A stretch of DNA of 64,000 nt from Aspergillus flavus (lineage: Eukaryota; Ascomycota; Eurotiomycetes; Eurotiales; Aspergillaceae). Under the pieces are notes generated by a model. The model was not told where the DNA came from, did not search any database, and saw nothing but the letters and a program-made list of their open reading frames with translations. The stretch lies in assembly GCF_009017415.1 (NCBI RefSeq), contig NC_092406.1, forward strand, positions 1,736,001-1,800,000, read 5' to 3'. Position numbers and translations under genes: made by a program. Of the stretch, positions 34,824 through 45,872 are shown one piece after another (the stretch's first letter is position 1; each line of letters begins with the position of its first letter).

Positions 34824-36356
34824 CTAGTTTATAAGTCGGGCGTTCTCATCGTCGTCGTCCTCGAGCCTTATGGTCCCCTGTTTCGGAATAAAAGCCCAGA
34901 ATATACCGATACCGATAAGCAAGCCGACCATGATCGGTTGCAAGACTTGAACACCTGCTTTCGAGGCTATTGCGCCCGTCATGAAGGGGAAAGCGGCCGA
35001 GCCAGCTTGTCCTAGACTCGCAGTGAAGCCTAATCCAAAGGGTTAGCAAAGCGTAACTGAGCCTGTAAAATGTGCGAAAGAAAGCTGACGCTCGGTTAAC
35101 ATACCAATTGCCCCGACATGAAGCTCTTGGGGCACGATTTCAGTAAGAACATATAGTCCAACAGGGTAAAACGGTCCGATGAAGAAGCCTATTTGGATTG
35201 TCAGCATTCTACCAACTCCTGCTGCGAGTGTTCAAAATACTTACCCAAGAGGAAGACCGCGATAGCGTTTACAGGGATACTCGGGACGATCCAGAACACA
35301 AGCTGCATCGCCAGCGCCAGCACGAGATAAGCAAAGACCATTCGACGCTCACCGAATTTGTGTGTAATGTCCGCGAGAAGAACCCGGCCCACGGTAAAGC
35401 CAGTCCAAAACCCGGAGGCGATATAACCTACTTTCTTCGGGTCACCATGCCTTACTGAGATAATGAACTGAACAATCCATCCTATCCAGGTTAGCTGAAA
35501 CTGGAAGACATATATACTCGGCTTATATTTCAGAATCGTACCTCCGGAAGCCACTTCCGCGCCGGCATAGAGGAAGAAGAATCCATTCAGGATCCACACC
35601 GACCGATTAGCTAGCGTAGCCTTCAATTCACTACCAGCGGTATCCTTGGCATTTCGCACATTAGGTCGGAAAAGACCTCGCCGGAATGTCCACGCGAGAA
35701 GCAAGATATTCACAACGCCCACACAGAACACGATCAAGTAGTAATGGTGCCATTCTGGCGTTCGCGAGGCGATTGTGTTAGCAATCAGTGGAGCAATGAT
35801 AGTTCCCATCCCATAAACAGCATGAAGTATGCCCAGCCATCTATGAGCGTTCTTCACAGTGATAGTAAATGCGTTTGCCTGCGCATCCTGGAAAGCGACA
35901 CCCATGCCCGTGAAAAAGAAGGCGGCCATGAAAAGAGGATAGGGCGGATGCCAGAACATGAGTGCATACCCGAGGCACTGAACCGTTGCGCCCAAGAGCA
36001 GCGTGCCCCCCGTTCCTAGCCTGGAGCAGACATGGATATTGGCAAAGCAAGCGCAGAGCCAGCCGGCAAAATTCACGAGATATATGAATGAGACTTGCAG
36101 CAAACCTATCTCGTAGGTTGGCTGGATGTAGGGTATCAGCACACCCGTGGCAGCGTCTACACTTGGTCAGTTCGGAGTTCCTAATTTGTCCAGATGATCA
36201 GAGATACGGACCATTCAGTCCAGCTACCATGACCGCGAAGTTTGTACTTATTATTCTGCCTATAACCTGGCGAGCGTCCTTCTGTTCATAGAAGGATGGC
36301 TCGGGATTCGAGCCTTCGCCATCCTGCGCGATATGGCCATTTTCCGTCTCGGCCAT
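34824..36356 (-). CDS. MFS transporter, fucose-permease/BSC6-like
   Basis: Four exons (36356-36212, 36156-35245, 35188-35105, 35029-34824) encode 448 residues with about 12 hydrophobic segments. The first transmembrane region contains VMVAGLNGDAATGVLIPYI, the opening typical of the fungal major-facilitator subgroup related to yeast Bsc6. Later motifs include LLGATVQCLGYALMFW, a conserved GMGVAFQDAQANAF, and the C-terminal FTASLGQAGSAAFPFMTGAI. The tail is acidic (EDDDDEN). The substrate is unknown; the family is often guessed to carry sugars or similar solutes. Intron 1 has a poor donor (GTCCGT), yet splicing there exactly restores the conserved NGDAATG. It is divergent from the amino acid permease across 2.7 kb. 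Confidence 0.87.
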
Positions 36357-39090
36357 GGTTGTAAATTCTCACTACTGAGGTCGCAGAAGGAGGCGAGGCA
36401 AGAAGCAGATGATGCTTCAATATCTTTTAAGGTCGGACTCCCGAGCCACGATGGGTCTACACCAGGCTACGGCGACCCGGTCGCACGAATGACATGGTGG
36501 AGGGGTAGATTTACTATGAAGGTCCAAGCGAGCTGACTCAAGCCTTGGCGATGTGAGGGGCGGCCTTAATTTAGAGGGCTTAAACCTGCCTCAATCTGTA
36601 TTCCCGGGCAAGGGTCTCATCCAGTTTGACTGAAGATATTGGCATCATGAATCTGAGCCAAAAACATCCCCGTTTAGTAGTTGAAATGTTGGACTACCCA
36701 ATCGTAGCGTTGTCTGGGCTGGCCAATCGGTACCCTGCACGGACTCGGCCAAGTACCTACTGTCCGACCTTTGCTTTGCTTGCTTCCTCCCGCTCATTCC
36801 AAAGGAGATCCCGTACGCTCGGCAGGAATTTTGATCTCCCCTGAGGCTCAAATGTTAATCCTGAGGTCTGAAGGCTGAGCCTGTGAGACACTTCCACTCG
36901 AACGTGAGTACCAGCTTTGTCAAGCTTACGGGAAGGTGCCTTAAATAAGCTTATTCTTCGTACGTCGCAGACAGTAAAGACTCGGTTAAACTCATATCAG
37001 TTCGATTAGATCTCACAGACAATGACACGTGGAAGCCGGCACCGAGAATAGATCCCTGGATGAGCCCTGAACCGTGTCGAGGATTATGTCTGCGGCGTCA
37101 CGGTCAAATGTCACTGTAAGGCACAATTTTCCAATCTACAGTTTTACTCTCCCATTGCCTCAAAGAGGGCGCACCCCTGAATTTATGACAATGCGAGATA
37201 TGATCTTGCTTTTATCTATCAGTCTACGGAACACCTGTGGACCGAACATGAACACATTAACTGAAGCCATGACTAACAGAAACTTCCCCAGAAAAAGATA
37301 ACCATTGCATCGAGATGGGGACCACTGAAATCCCCATTCGCCCGGGATTGTGATAAATCGCGCATCCATCACTGGGCGGCTACCCCGGACCCCAGAAAGC
37401 GAACAAGGAGCCGGATGTTTTCTGGTGGAAATACCCGCAATTCAATGAAAGCCGTGCCGGGGTCGAGGCGGTACACACCGCAACCGATCCACAGTCGGGC
37501 ACTGCGGGAGAGCTTGTTCAAGATACCTCGGGATAACTATTTGCTAATGATTATTGCTTCGTCCATTCACGGGGATTCCATTAACTAATGACCGGGGAAA
37601 AGGCCCCATTGAGTAGTATCCGGGGCATTTTAGGCTGTCTTGGAGATGCAGCGGGGGTTGGTATATGGGGTTGAGCCGATCTGGGGTACGCGTTCCATGG
37701 AGAGACTGAGAACGTTTGGGATATCAATGGCTACGGTGAAGCCCAACTTTCGCTGATCAGGGTACTGTACAGAGGACATGCATATTCTGGCAGAATCTCA
37801 GGAATTTTCTTTCGGAACCGGGGTCATGTTTTCGTGTTCATGTGGAACCGTTCCGAGGCCGAGGGTAGCCGAGCAGTATATACGAGTACTTCACTTGGCT
37901 TAAACCTTGAGCTCACATCATGGCAGGTACCGACCGATTTTCTTTTTCTTTCTTTTTTGGTTTGTCGTTCTAGAAGAAGGTTGAGCAATTGAACTCAAAA
38001 ATCGAACCTAGAAGCAAGTTTTGCTCTAGAGGAGACTTATTCTCAAACAATAAACCTCAACGAAGGCTGTACACTCGGTGGGTACCTGGGTGTGTTCTAC
38101 CTAGAGCAGCGCAGGTGATGAGCTGCGTCTCTGTAGATAAGCATGTCGCATAAACTGCTGATAATGTTTGCTTAGTTTAAGTTTACGTTTTCATTTGTCA
38201 AGAGGTGTAGAACAGTTACATAGCCACACCCTTACCAAAGAGATCTGAACGATTAGCTTCGCACACGTTGACATAACGGAGGGATTATGTCACGGTGCTC
38301 ATGCAGTGACGGCAGATCTGCATATATACTACTTGAGTACAAATGATTGGATGCAATGCGGACATTAAGGGACCGTCCGCATTCGTCCACGACGCCATGT
38401 CGAAGCTTATCCCGCTCGGGGCGGAATTAAACTGTCTGTTGAGAGCATGGAGAACAAGTGGACGTCAGAGGAACGTCAATTACGATCTCTACATGTATCT
38501 ATCTTGAGATACTTGGATCGATTTCTCAGTCTCCCTTGCATCAAACAACTGACAACGTGTTCAATATGCATCAGTGGCTATCAGCAACTACCTCGCTCCG
38601 TCTTTCTCCAGATCCACACCAGAGTGTGACTGTGGGCCTCCAAGAGCCCAGATTTGGCACTGGCAATTTCTATTACATCGCATATTCATGATTCGTTCTG
38701 GTCAGCCAGCGACCCACTGAAACCAAGCGATCCTCGCCACTGGTGACAGGTGAGCTGAGACAGGCTATTACGCTGGTGGAGACTGGGGTTAGTGCAAGTC
38801 TATGGGGTTGGTATGGCTCGTTCTTGATTCGAAACAGATAAGCTCGGAAGCCAAAGATAGGTTGAACAGTGAGATTTACTGCCTTAGTGTTCCCCTTTCT
38901 TCCGACCCCCATCTGCCAATTTCCTCATCAGGCAGCTCTTCTGCTCGCCCTCACCTTCTGAGTTTCCCCATATATCTGAGCGGGGAATCCCTTCTCTCTC
39001 TTTCTTTTCTTGCCCTCACGCAAGCTCCACTTGCTATATTTCCTTTTTAGTGAACTTATTCATTCCTTGCATAGCAGAGAGGTGGTCATT
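36357..39090. promoter_or_regulatory. Divergent 2.7-kb intergenic region between two transporters
   Basis: No gene is recognised. The region separates the MFS transporter (-) and the amino acid permease (+) and should contain both promoters. It holds a group of CCGGGG motifs and a pyrimidine-rich stretch near 38980-39055 just upstream of the permease ATG. Confidence 0.5.
37383..37823. promoter_or_regulatory. Cluster of five CreA-like sites
   Basis: The hexamer CCGGGG, which fits the CreA carbon-catabolite repressor consensus SYGGRG, occurs at 37457-37462, 37592-37597, 37620-37625 and 37818-37823. It also occurs on the opposite strand (CCCCGG) at 37383-37388. Five such sites within 441 bp between two transporter genes suggest carbon repression of one or both. 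The motif is seen directly; binding is inferred. Confidence 0.4.
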
Positions 39091-40884
39091 ATGAGTCCTC
39101 CTCAGATTGTCTCATTATCTCCTGCTACGAACCGTGTGGAGCAGGTTGAGCAGCAGGAGAAGCATATGCCTGCTGACCAGGGATCATTCAACATAGACGA
39201 GAAGAAAGAAGAGATACCCCCATATATGCAAGATGCCTTCGGTGACGAGGAGTTTGCCGAAGTCAAGTACAAGGTTCTGAAGTGGTGGTGTGTACTGGGG
39301 AACCTCAACGACTGCTGAGCAATATCTCTGACAATTAATCGTTCCCATAGGCAATGCGGTTTGCTCATGGTGGCCGAGACAGTGTCTTTGGGCGTCCTTT
39401 CCTTACCAGCGGCCGTTGCTGGCTTAGGTTTAGTCCCGTACGCACACTCATGGAGACGATGTTACATTGACTGATCTTATATCGACAGCGCTATCATCAT
39501 CCTGATTTTCTTTGGAGCCCTGGCTACATACACTGGCTACGTGATTGGACAATTCAAATGGAAATACCCTCACATCTCGAACATGGCTGATGCGGGTGAG
39601 GTGCTTGCGGGTAAATTTGGGCGTGAATTACTCGGGATTACACAGACATTGTTCCTAGTATTCATCATGGCCAGCCATATACTCACGTTCGCCATTGCTA
39701 TGAATACCCTCACTGAACATGGTACCTGCTCCATTGTCTTTGGTGTGGTAGGAGCGGTGGTGTCCTTTGTGCTGTCCTTGCCTCGGACGCTGGCCAAGAT
39801 GTCCTGGCTATCGCTTGTTTGTAAGCGACCCTGAATAGTACTTCTCAGAGAAAATACTAACAAGGAACAGCATTCATCAGTATTCTGTCAGCTGTTATCA
39901 TCACCATGATCGGTGTTGGCATCTTAGCTCCCGGAGCGGGGAGCATGCAGGTTACGGTTAAGACTGACCTGGTCCACGGGTTCACGTCTGTTACAAACAT
40001 TGTTTTTGCTTTCGGTGCGTGATCATTTATTTTGGCTAGATTGGCAATCTCTTCTGACCAAATCAGCTGGACATGCCGCCTTCTTCGGATTTGCCGCCGA
40101 GTTGAAGGACCCGCGGGACTTCCCCAAGGCTCTCTGTCTTTTACAGAGCATCGACATCTCCCTATACATCATTGCAGCCGTGGTCATCTACCGCTACGCT
40201 GGTGTTGACGTCGCCTCCCCTGCCCTGGGGTCAGCAAGCCCTGTCGTCTCGAAAGTTGCCTACGGCATTGCTTTGCCAACTGTAAGTCACAGCTCTAGCA
40301 AGCCGAATAAAATGACTAATAAATCCAGATCATCATCGCTGGTGTCATCAACGGCCACATCGCCTTCAAATACATCTATATCCGTATCTTCCGTGGTACT
40401 GACCGCATGCATAAGCGTGACTGGGTCGCCGTCAGCTCCTGGGTCGGTATTGCCGCGAGTCTGTGGGTCCTTGCCTGGATCATCGCCGAAGCTATTCCTG
40501 TCTTCAGTAACCTTCTCGGCTTGATTGTATGTGTACTCTATTCTCAAGCTCATCGGCCATCGTTCATACATTAACAGCAATAACAGACTGCCCTTTTCGC
40601 TAGCTGGTTCACATTCGGCTTGAGCGGAATGTTCTGGCTGCACATGAACAAAGGTCTCTGGTTCTCCTCTCCAAAGAAAATCCTTCTTACCTTCGTGAAC
40701 CTGATGGCTATTGTTGTCGCTGCCACACTTGTGAGTTTGCTATCTATCCTATTCAACCCCGTACCCTATCTCGACAGGTCAGTAGCTCATGAATATACAG
40801 TGTGGCCTCGGTCTTTATGTTTCCGGTAAAGCTATTCATGACGACCCGAGCAGTGCAAGTTTCTCGTGCGCGAATAATGCGTAA
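39091..40884 (+). CDS. Amino acid/auxin permease family transporter (Mtr-like)
   Basis: Eight exons (39091-39287, 39351-39437, 39489-39820, 39871-40014, 40067-40281, 40329-40526, 40587-40730, 40801-40884) encode 466 residues. It belongs to the Aa_trans (AAAP) family of eleven-helix proton-coupled amino acid carriers, close to Neurospora Mtr, the neutral/aromatic amino acid permease. A cytosolic N terminus of about 65 residues, with IDEKKEEIPPYMQDAFGDEE, precedes the first helix, LLMVAETVSLGVLSLPAAVA. Other hallmarks are FFGFAAELKDPRDFPKAL and GVINGHIAFKYIYIRIFRG. The last exon yields CGLGLYVSGKAIHDDP and a short tail. Every splice site is GT-AG and each junction restores the expected helix. 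Substrate specificity is inferred from family resemblance. Confidence 0.92.
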
Positions 40885-41083
40885 AGCTTCGGGGTTGGGG
40901 GCTTGACTTGTTTTTATGCGATACAGCGTGCGTATATATACGGTGGACATGGGATTAGGATCAATGGCGTTTGTGACTATGTGATGGTATGACTATTGTA
41001 TATATGCACCTATACATACCTGATTTTTTAGAACGACTGCAGCTTTCCTCATCTAGATACTGCCGCTTCTTCAGTAAAGGGAC

Positions 41084-42334
41084 TCATGAACTTTCTCGGT
41101 GAGTATTCCGGATAGATAATAGATCACCGCTCCCTGAACCCCTCCCCCACCCTTGCATGCCCTCAAGGACATGTCTGAAGTGGACAGCTGGGGAGCCATG
41201 GTGGGTGCAATTAATGAGTCCGAAGCCACGTGTCGCGATTTCATCCAAGTCATGGAAGAGCACAGGAACCAACTTCATGACGTACGGAAGGGTACGAAGC
41301 AGATATACGGCGCACTGCTGGAACAGAATATGAAAGAAAAAAGACCTCCCGCTACGAGGATCACAAGGACCGAAATCAAGAGCGAATCGAGGGCACGTGT
41401 GAATGGTCCACGACCCATCCGCTGTAGCCTGTTGGAAACATTCACTGCCATTGATCGAGTCCAACCGAATTATTCTGGAAACCTGCATGTCGTATTTGTT
41501 ACTTAGTACGTTCGAACATGATTTGGAACAGGCCGGGCACAAACAGAAAAAGGGCATCGATGAAAGAGACGAGCTCGCTTTTCTTCGTTACTCAGCGAAG
41601 AACTGGGCCATCCATTTTCGTAATGCCGCTATGCAGAAGGAATCACAGCTCTTGCCGCTTGCTCGAGAAATATGCAAGCCAGAATCGCAGCGTCTCCAGG
41701 CGTGGCTCAAAACATGTTGGGAGAAGGAGGACTTCAAGGCAGGCTTCTCACTAAAATCAAAGCCGTAGACCTGGATGCTAAAGACCTGTTCTATGGTTGA
41801 ACGCCTCTTCTTTGGGTCGCTACAAGATTAGGGAATGAGAATGTGATCAAACATCTGATAGACGCAGGCGCGAAGCATATCGAGTGTCAGGGACGGTGGC
41901 CCACTAGAACAGCACTATTATATGCCTGTGAAGAAGGGAATGGAACTGTTGTCAGACTACTCCTGAAGACTGGCCTTGCAAACCCAAACTCCATGTCAAC
42001 ATATGGCAGGACTTCTCTCTCCTTCGCCTCTGAAAAAGGTCATACAAGTATAGTAACGATTCTCCTTGTTGTTGAATCCGTCAGTCCCGACCTTGCAGAT
42101 ACAACCTACGGTCGAACACCGTTTTCATGGGCCGCAACAAGTGGGCATATGGAGATGGTGCAGCTGTTGCCGAATACCAATGCCGTTGACCTATGGTCGA
42201 GCGATCTGGTGTATAATCGGACACCCGGAATGTGGGCTGCAGCTAACGGGCACCGAGAGATTGCGGGTTTGCTCCAGTATAAAGAACCCAACGAGCCTGG
42301 GGAACCGAGCAAAGACTCCCATCGGAGCAGGTAA
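41084..42334 (+). pseudogene. Decayed NLR-type gene: STAND-associated region plus ankyrin repeats
   Basis: An upstream block reads EVDSWGAMVGAINESEATCR and DFIQVMEEHRNQLHDVRKG. The block from about 41403 shows the segment that follows the NACHT domain in many fungal NLR proteins: ILETCMSYLLLSTFEHD, then FLRYSAKNWAIHFRNA. About four ankyrin repeats follow (41843-42300), for example YGRTSLSFASEKGHTSIVTI, YGRTPFSWAATSGHMEMV and YNRTPGMWAAANGHREIA. The reading frame changes near 41740, and a TGA at 41798-41800 interrupts the first repeat exactly where arginine is expected (G-R-TPL), so one C-to-T change would explain it. No P-loop nucleotide-binding domain remains. The gene is therefore a 3' fragment of a heterokaryon-incompatibility/NLR-type receptor gene, probably inactive. 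Confidence 0.7.
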
Positions 42335-42473
42335 GGTTTCTGGAATCTTACAATCACTCTGGGCAATGTTTCTAACGCTTCCTCATAGCCCAGCGGAGTT
42401 TGATACAGTTCCATGTCAAGAGCCTCCATTACTCAGTGCTAGCCACATCGAAATATGTATTCAACAGTATTAG

Positions 42474-43005
42474 AATGGCCACCATTCTTCGAAAAAGCAA
42501 TATCTTGCTAGTAAACCTTTAGAACTATATAGTTTAATAAGCACTGAAACAGATATCTCTCTCTTCTTGTGCTAGTATCAAGTATACCAGAACTAACCAT
42601 AGTAGACAGGACATTGGCTTCCTTCCTTCGGTATCTGGAGTCTTAATCCGCCTGGCAACATTAGGGTTGCATAAGTCTACAGAGCCAATAAAAGGCCAGA
42701 TACGGTGCCTATTTGGGATGGTAAATTATGAAGGTGATAAAGACAGGCAGTATAATACCCCTTCGCTAACCACATATGGCAATGCACAATACAACTGGGC
42801 AGTTCCATGGCAGTAACGTCGTAAACAATCACGGCGTTCTATGCGATAATGACTGTTGGTTCTTGATGAAATGCAGTGAACGTGTTAATGATACTACGGA
42901 TACACTCATCTAATGCGGATAATGCTTTACTATCACAGTATTGTGGCCAGCCACGATGCAAACTCTCGAATGCAATTACTCTCTAATAATACAACAATCA
43001 ATAAT
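42474..43005. other. Intergenic region, no gene recognised
   Basis: About 530 bp between the NLR relic and the sas4 3' end, AT-rich, with nothing assigned. Confidence 0.4.
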
Positions 43006-44829
43006 CTATTCTGAGCCCCGACTAGCCCGCTTCATCCGTCTTCGTTTCCGTCGACAGGAGTCAATCGCCTCGGGCGTCAAGATCTCCGGCGGTAGGTCAA
43101 AGTCTTGCTCTTCCATCTCCGGAACAGGATAGCCAAAGGCAAATCGGGTCCGGCCCTTCCTATGCGCCGACAGCGCCGTGTCCCGCAGGTGGCGCTTGGC
43201 ATAGAACGAGGTAAATGGTTTCTTATCATCTACGGGAGGTGGTAGGTGTTGCGGCATCTCCGGTTCCATGGGCTTGGTTTTCTTCCGTGCTTCTGACGCC
43301 GTTGATTTGGGTTTCTTCCCGGCTGTCGCGGACCGAGCTTCCTGGATTAATTGGCGGGCGGCCCAGGCGTCTACATCATTGATATCCGGCGGCTCGCTGT
43401 AGCTTGGGACATCCGATAGCGATACACTAGGGGAGTCTTCCGCTTCGGAGTCTGGGATCCCAGGGCCCTGGTTATGCTGTAGTTGTTGTGTCGAACTGTC
43501 CTGGCCTTCTGCAGTCGCAATTGATGCAGGATTGGCGGCGGCGGCGGCGGCAGCCTTCTCCTTCTCTACCTTGCGTCGCTTCTCTTCTTCTTTCCAGATC
43601 TTGAATTTCTGGATCAAGGCGGATATTTCCTTAATGAAGTAGTCTCGTTTGGGTTCATATTGTTTCTTTTCCTGGTCGGATAATAGACCTGTGATTCCCA
43701 TTACGCGCAGCCAGTCGTGATTCTGTAACTCGTCTAGTAGACGATCCAGCTGTTGTTTCTCATGTTGGGCTCGTTCGCGCTCAATATTCCGCAACTGTTT
43801 TTCTTGTCGTTCGTTTCGTCGATGGGCCTTGAAGTATGTTCCCTCATTCAGTGGATCTTCTTCGGGCGTATCGCTCAGTTCACTTGGTTGCGGTTCGGGG
43901 AGACTGATTGACTCGCAATTGTGTAACTTAAGTAAAGGATTCCCAAAAGGGGTGTCTGTGTCGGGTGCGGGGAGATCTGACGAGGAGATAGGGGATTCGG
44001 AGTGATCATCGATTAACTTGATCGCGGTATGGGCCGCAAGGAACTCTAGAAGCGAGTTAGTCTGTAGCTCTCAGAAGCTTGGCAAGCAATGGAGCATACC
44101 CGTCTTCGGCGGCTCTAAGCTCAGCAATTGTTCGTAGTTGGGGAAATACAGGGCCAGCTCGCTTCTCGCTCTGGAACCCCCATCGTGCGAACGAAGCGAT
44201 CGGCGCTCTCGCACGGCCGGTGTGGTTTGCGCTGATGTTGGTTGTTGCGACGGAGTCGCGGTCTTCTCGTTGGGCGACTCCGCCGGCTGAGAGGGCGCCT
44301 GGACCCGATTCTGTGTGGCCGACTCCGGAGGAGGATCCAAATCAGCAACACGGCGTCTGCGAGTCGAGGGGGTAGTAGTGGTGGTAGGAGTAGCTTTCGC
44401 GAAATAACGTCTAATATCCGTGGTCGCGGGAGAAATGGTATCTAGGGGATCAGGCGATTCGCGCGAGAGGAGCGAGGGGGCGGCGGCGGGGGACTCATTG
44501 CGGTGAAGTCGGAGATGCGTAGCGTGTGGGGTGTCGGAGGGCGGATGATGATGGGAGGAGGGCGAGAGAAGCGGTCGGCGCGCAGAGGAACGCCGCGGAA
44601 GGGAAGAGGGGGCGCGCCGGATGTGAGCGACTTTATTATTTGGGGTGGCCTTGGAGGGACTGTCCACAGTCGTCGTATCCAGTAAGTCAGGGGAGCTCTT
44701 GCGCCGACGAGATGAGGGAGGAGGAGGATTCAGACGAGGGCGTTTCGACGGAGATGGTCGATTGTCGTCGTGGTCGTTGGGGGGTTCTTCTTGTCGCACA
44801 GAAACGCGCAGAGACGACCGAACAGCCAT
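43006..44829 (-). CDS. SAS4-domain chromatin protein (SAS acetyltransferase complex subunit-like)
   Basis: Two exons (44829-44100 and 44045-43006) encode 589 residues. The SAS4 domain (PF15460) lies at about 338-402, with HEKQQLDRLLDELQNHDWLR and GLLSDQEKKQYEPKRDYFI. In yeast Sas4 belongs to the SAS complex, with the MYST acetyltransferase Sas2, that acetylates H4K16 near silent chromatin. The N-terminal 240 residues are Ser/Pro/Arg-rich and disordered, with repeated basic clusters, and a short poly-Ala run occurs near 410. The C terminus is strongly basic (CRRKRRRMKRASRG). The start is chosen at the Met of MAVRSSLRVSVRQEE; in-frame Met codons at 44844 and further upstream are alternatives. 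It is divergent from the aldolase gene. Confidence 0.8.
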
Positions 44830-45205
44830 GACGGTCGAGGTCATTGAGGATTTCAATGGCGGAAATTGACGGCAGGCAAGGTCGGTCTCATTCCCCCTGT
44901 CCCAAGCCAGAAACCTCGCTTTCATCCAGATCTTCAGGGTGTTTTTTCTTTGTTTCTCTCGTTGGGGAAGTTTGGACGCTGCGGTCGCGCTGTTTGGGAT
45001 GCTCTGTGACCCGTCATTACCGTATTCTATTCTTGGCGACTCCCTCTTTCCGGCCATTTCCCTCCAAGATGAGGAATGCAGGAAGTGTTAGTGAGGTATG
45101 GTATGTATGGCTGTTCAAAAATACAGTATTAGAACCGAACGGTACAGCAAAGCAGCTCCTGATCTTCCATTGCAAATTAATTTTGGCTTTAATATTCATG
45201 AGTCT

Positions 45206-45233
45206 ATTCATTCATTCAATCATTCATTCATTC
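45206..45233 (+). repeat. TTCA tetranucleotide run
   Basis: Imperfect tandem TTCA units, interrupted once by TCAA. Confidence 0.7.
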
Positions 45234-45793
45234 CCATAGCTATTCTTCATACCTCCCATCAATCAATCACTGCAAAGGTCTTTTCACGGAGAACGTACAA
45301 CAATCCCTATTTATCTCGGCAATTCCAGTGTCGCATTCATACTACTAAGAAAAATGATGTTGTCAACTCCTCCTCTCGGACTTTATTCCGACGCTCGTCC
45401 TTTTCCCTGATCATAATCCACGAGGTTATTCCCCAAATGGCAAGTTCAATTGCCTTCCACCCCAGATCAAGACAAGAAACGTGGGGGCAGTGGCATGGGG
45501 AATCTTCCCTACTTTGACTTCATCAATAAACTCCAAGAATGAGCCCCGTCGGATCTCCTCCCCTCCTTCTGTGGGGTGCGTGGGGGTTGCGAATAATCAT
45601 CCGCATCATAGGCTCTTGGAAGGAACTATACTGGACATGCGGTGCCACTGAATGCGAGCCCCCTCTTTGGAACCACATTTCCTTCTCCTCATATTTTCTT
45701 TTCTTTAATACTGTCGCCCCTCCTTCTTTCCTATTGTTTTCTTTTTTGTCCCATTGTGTTTTTTGACTCCTTCCCTTGTGACCTCATTTCCTG

Positions 45794-45853
45794 GTAAGTC
45801 CAACCTTAGCAACTTGTAGTGCTTTTTCACTAACGGACGCTTCGCTACCCTAG
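45794..45853 (+). other. 5' UTR intron of the aldolase gene
   Basis: Perfect intron signals: GTAAGT donor at 45794, CTAAC branch site at 45830-45834 and TAG acceptor ending at 45853, giving a 60-nt intron. It ends 19 nt before the ATG at 45873. It lies downstream of a CT-rich tract, so it is probably in the mRNA leader. Confidence 0.7.
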
Positions 45854-45872
45854 ATTTCACGGTCACATCACT

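Larger units (their letters stand above)
44845..45872. promoter_or_regulatory. Divergent promoter region (sas4 / aldolase)
   Basis: This 1-kb gap between divergent genes contains an ATTC/TTCA tetranucleotide run at 45206-45233. A long CT-rich tract at about 45677-45780 lies on the aldolase sense strand, which usually marks the transcription start zone in these fungi. A 5' UTR intron lies just before the aldolase ATG. Confidence 0.5.
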
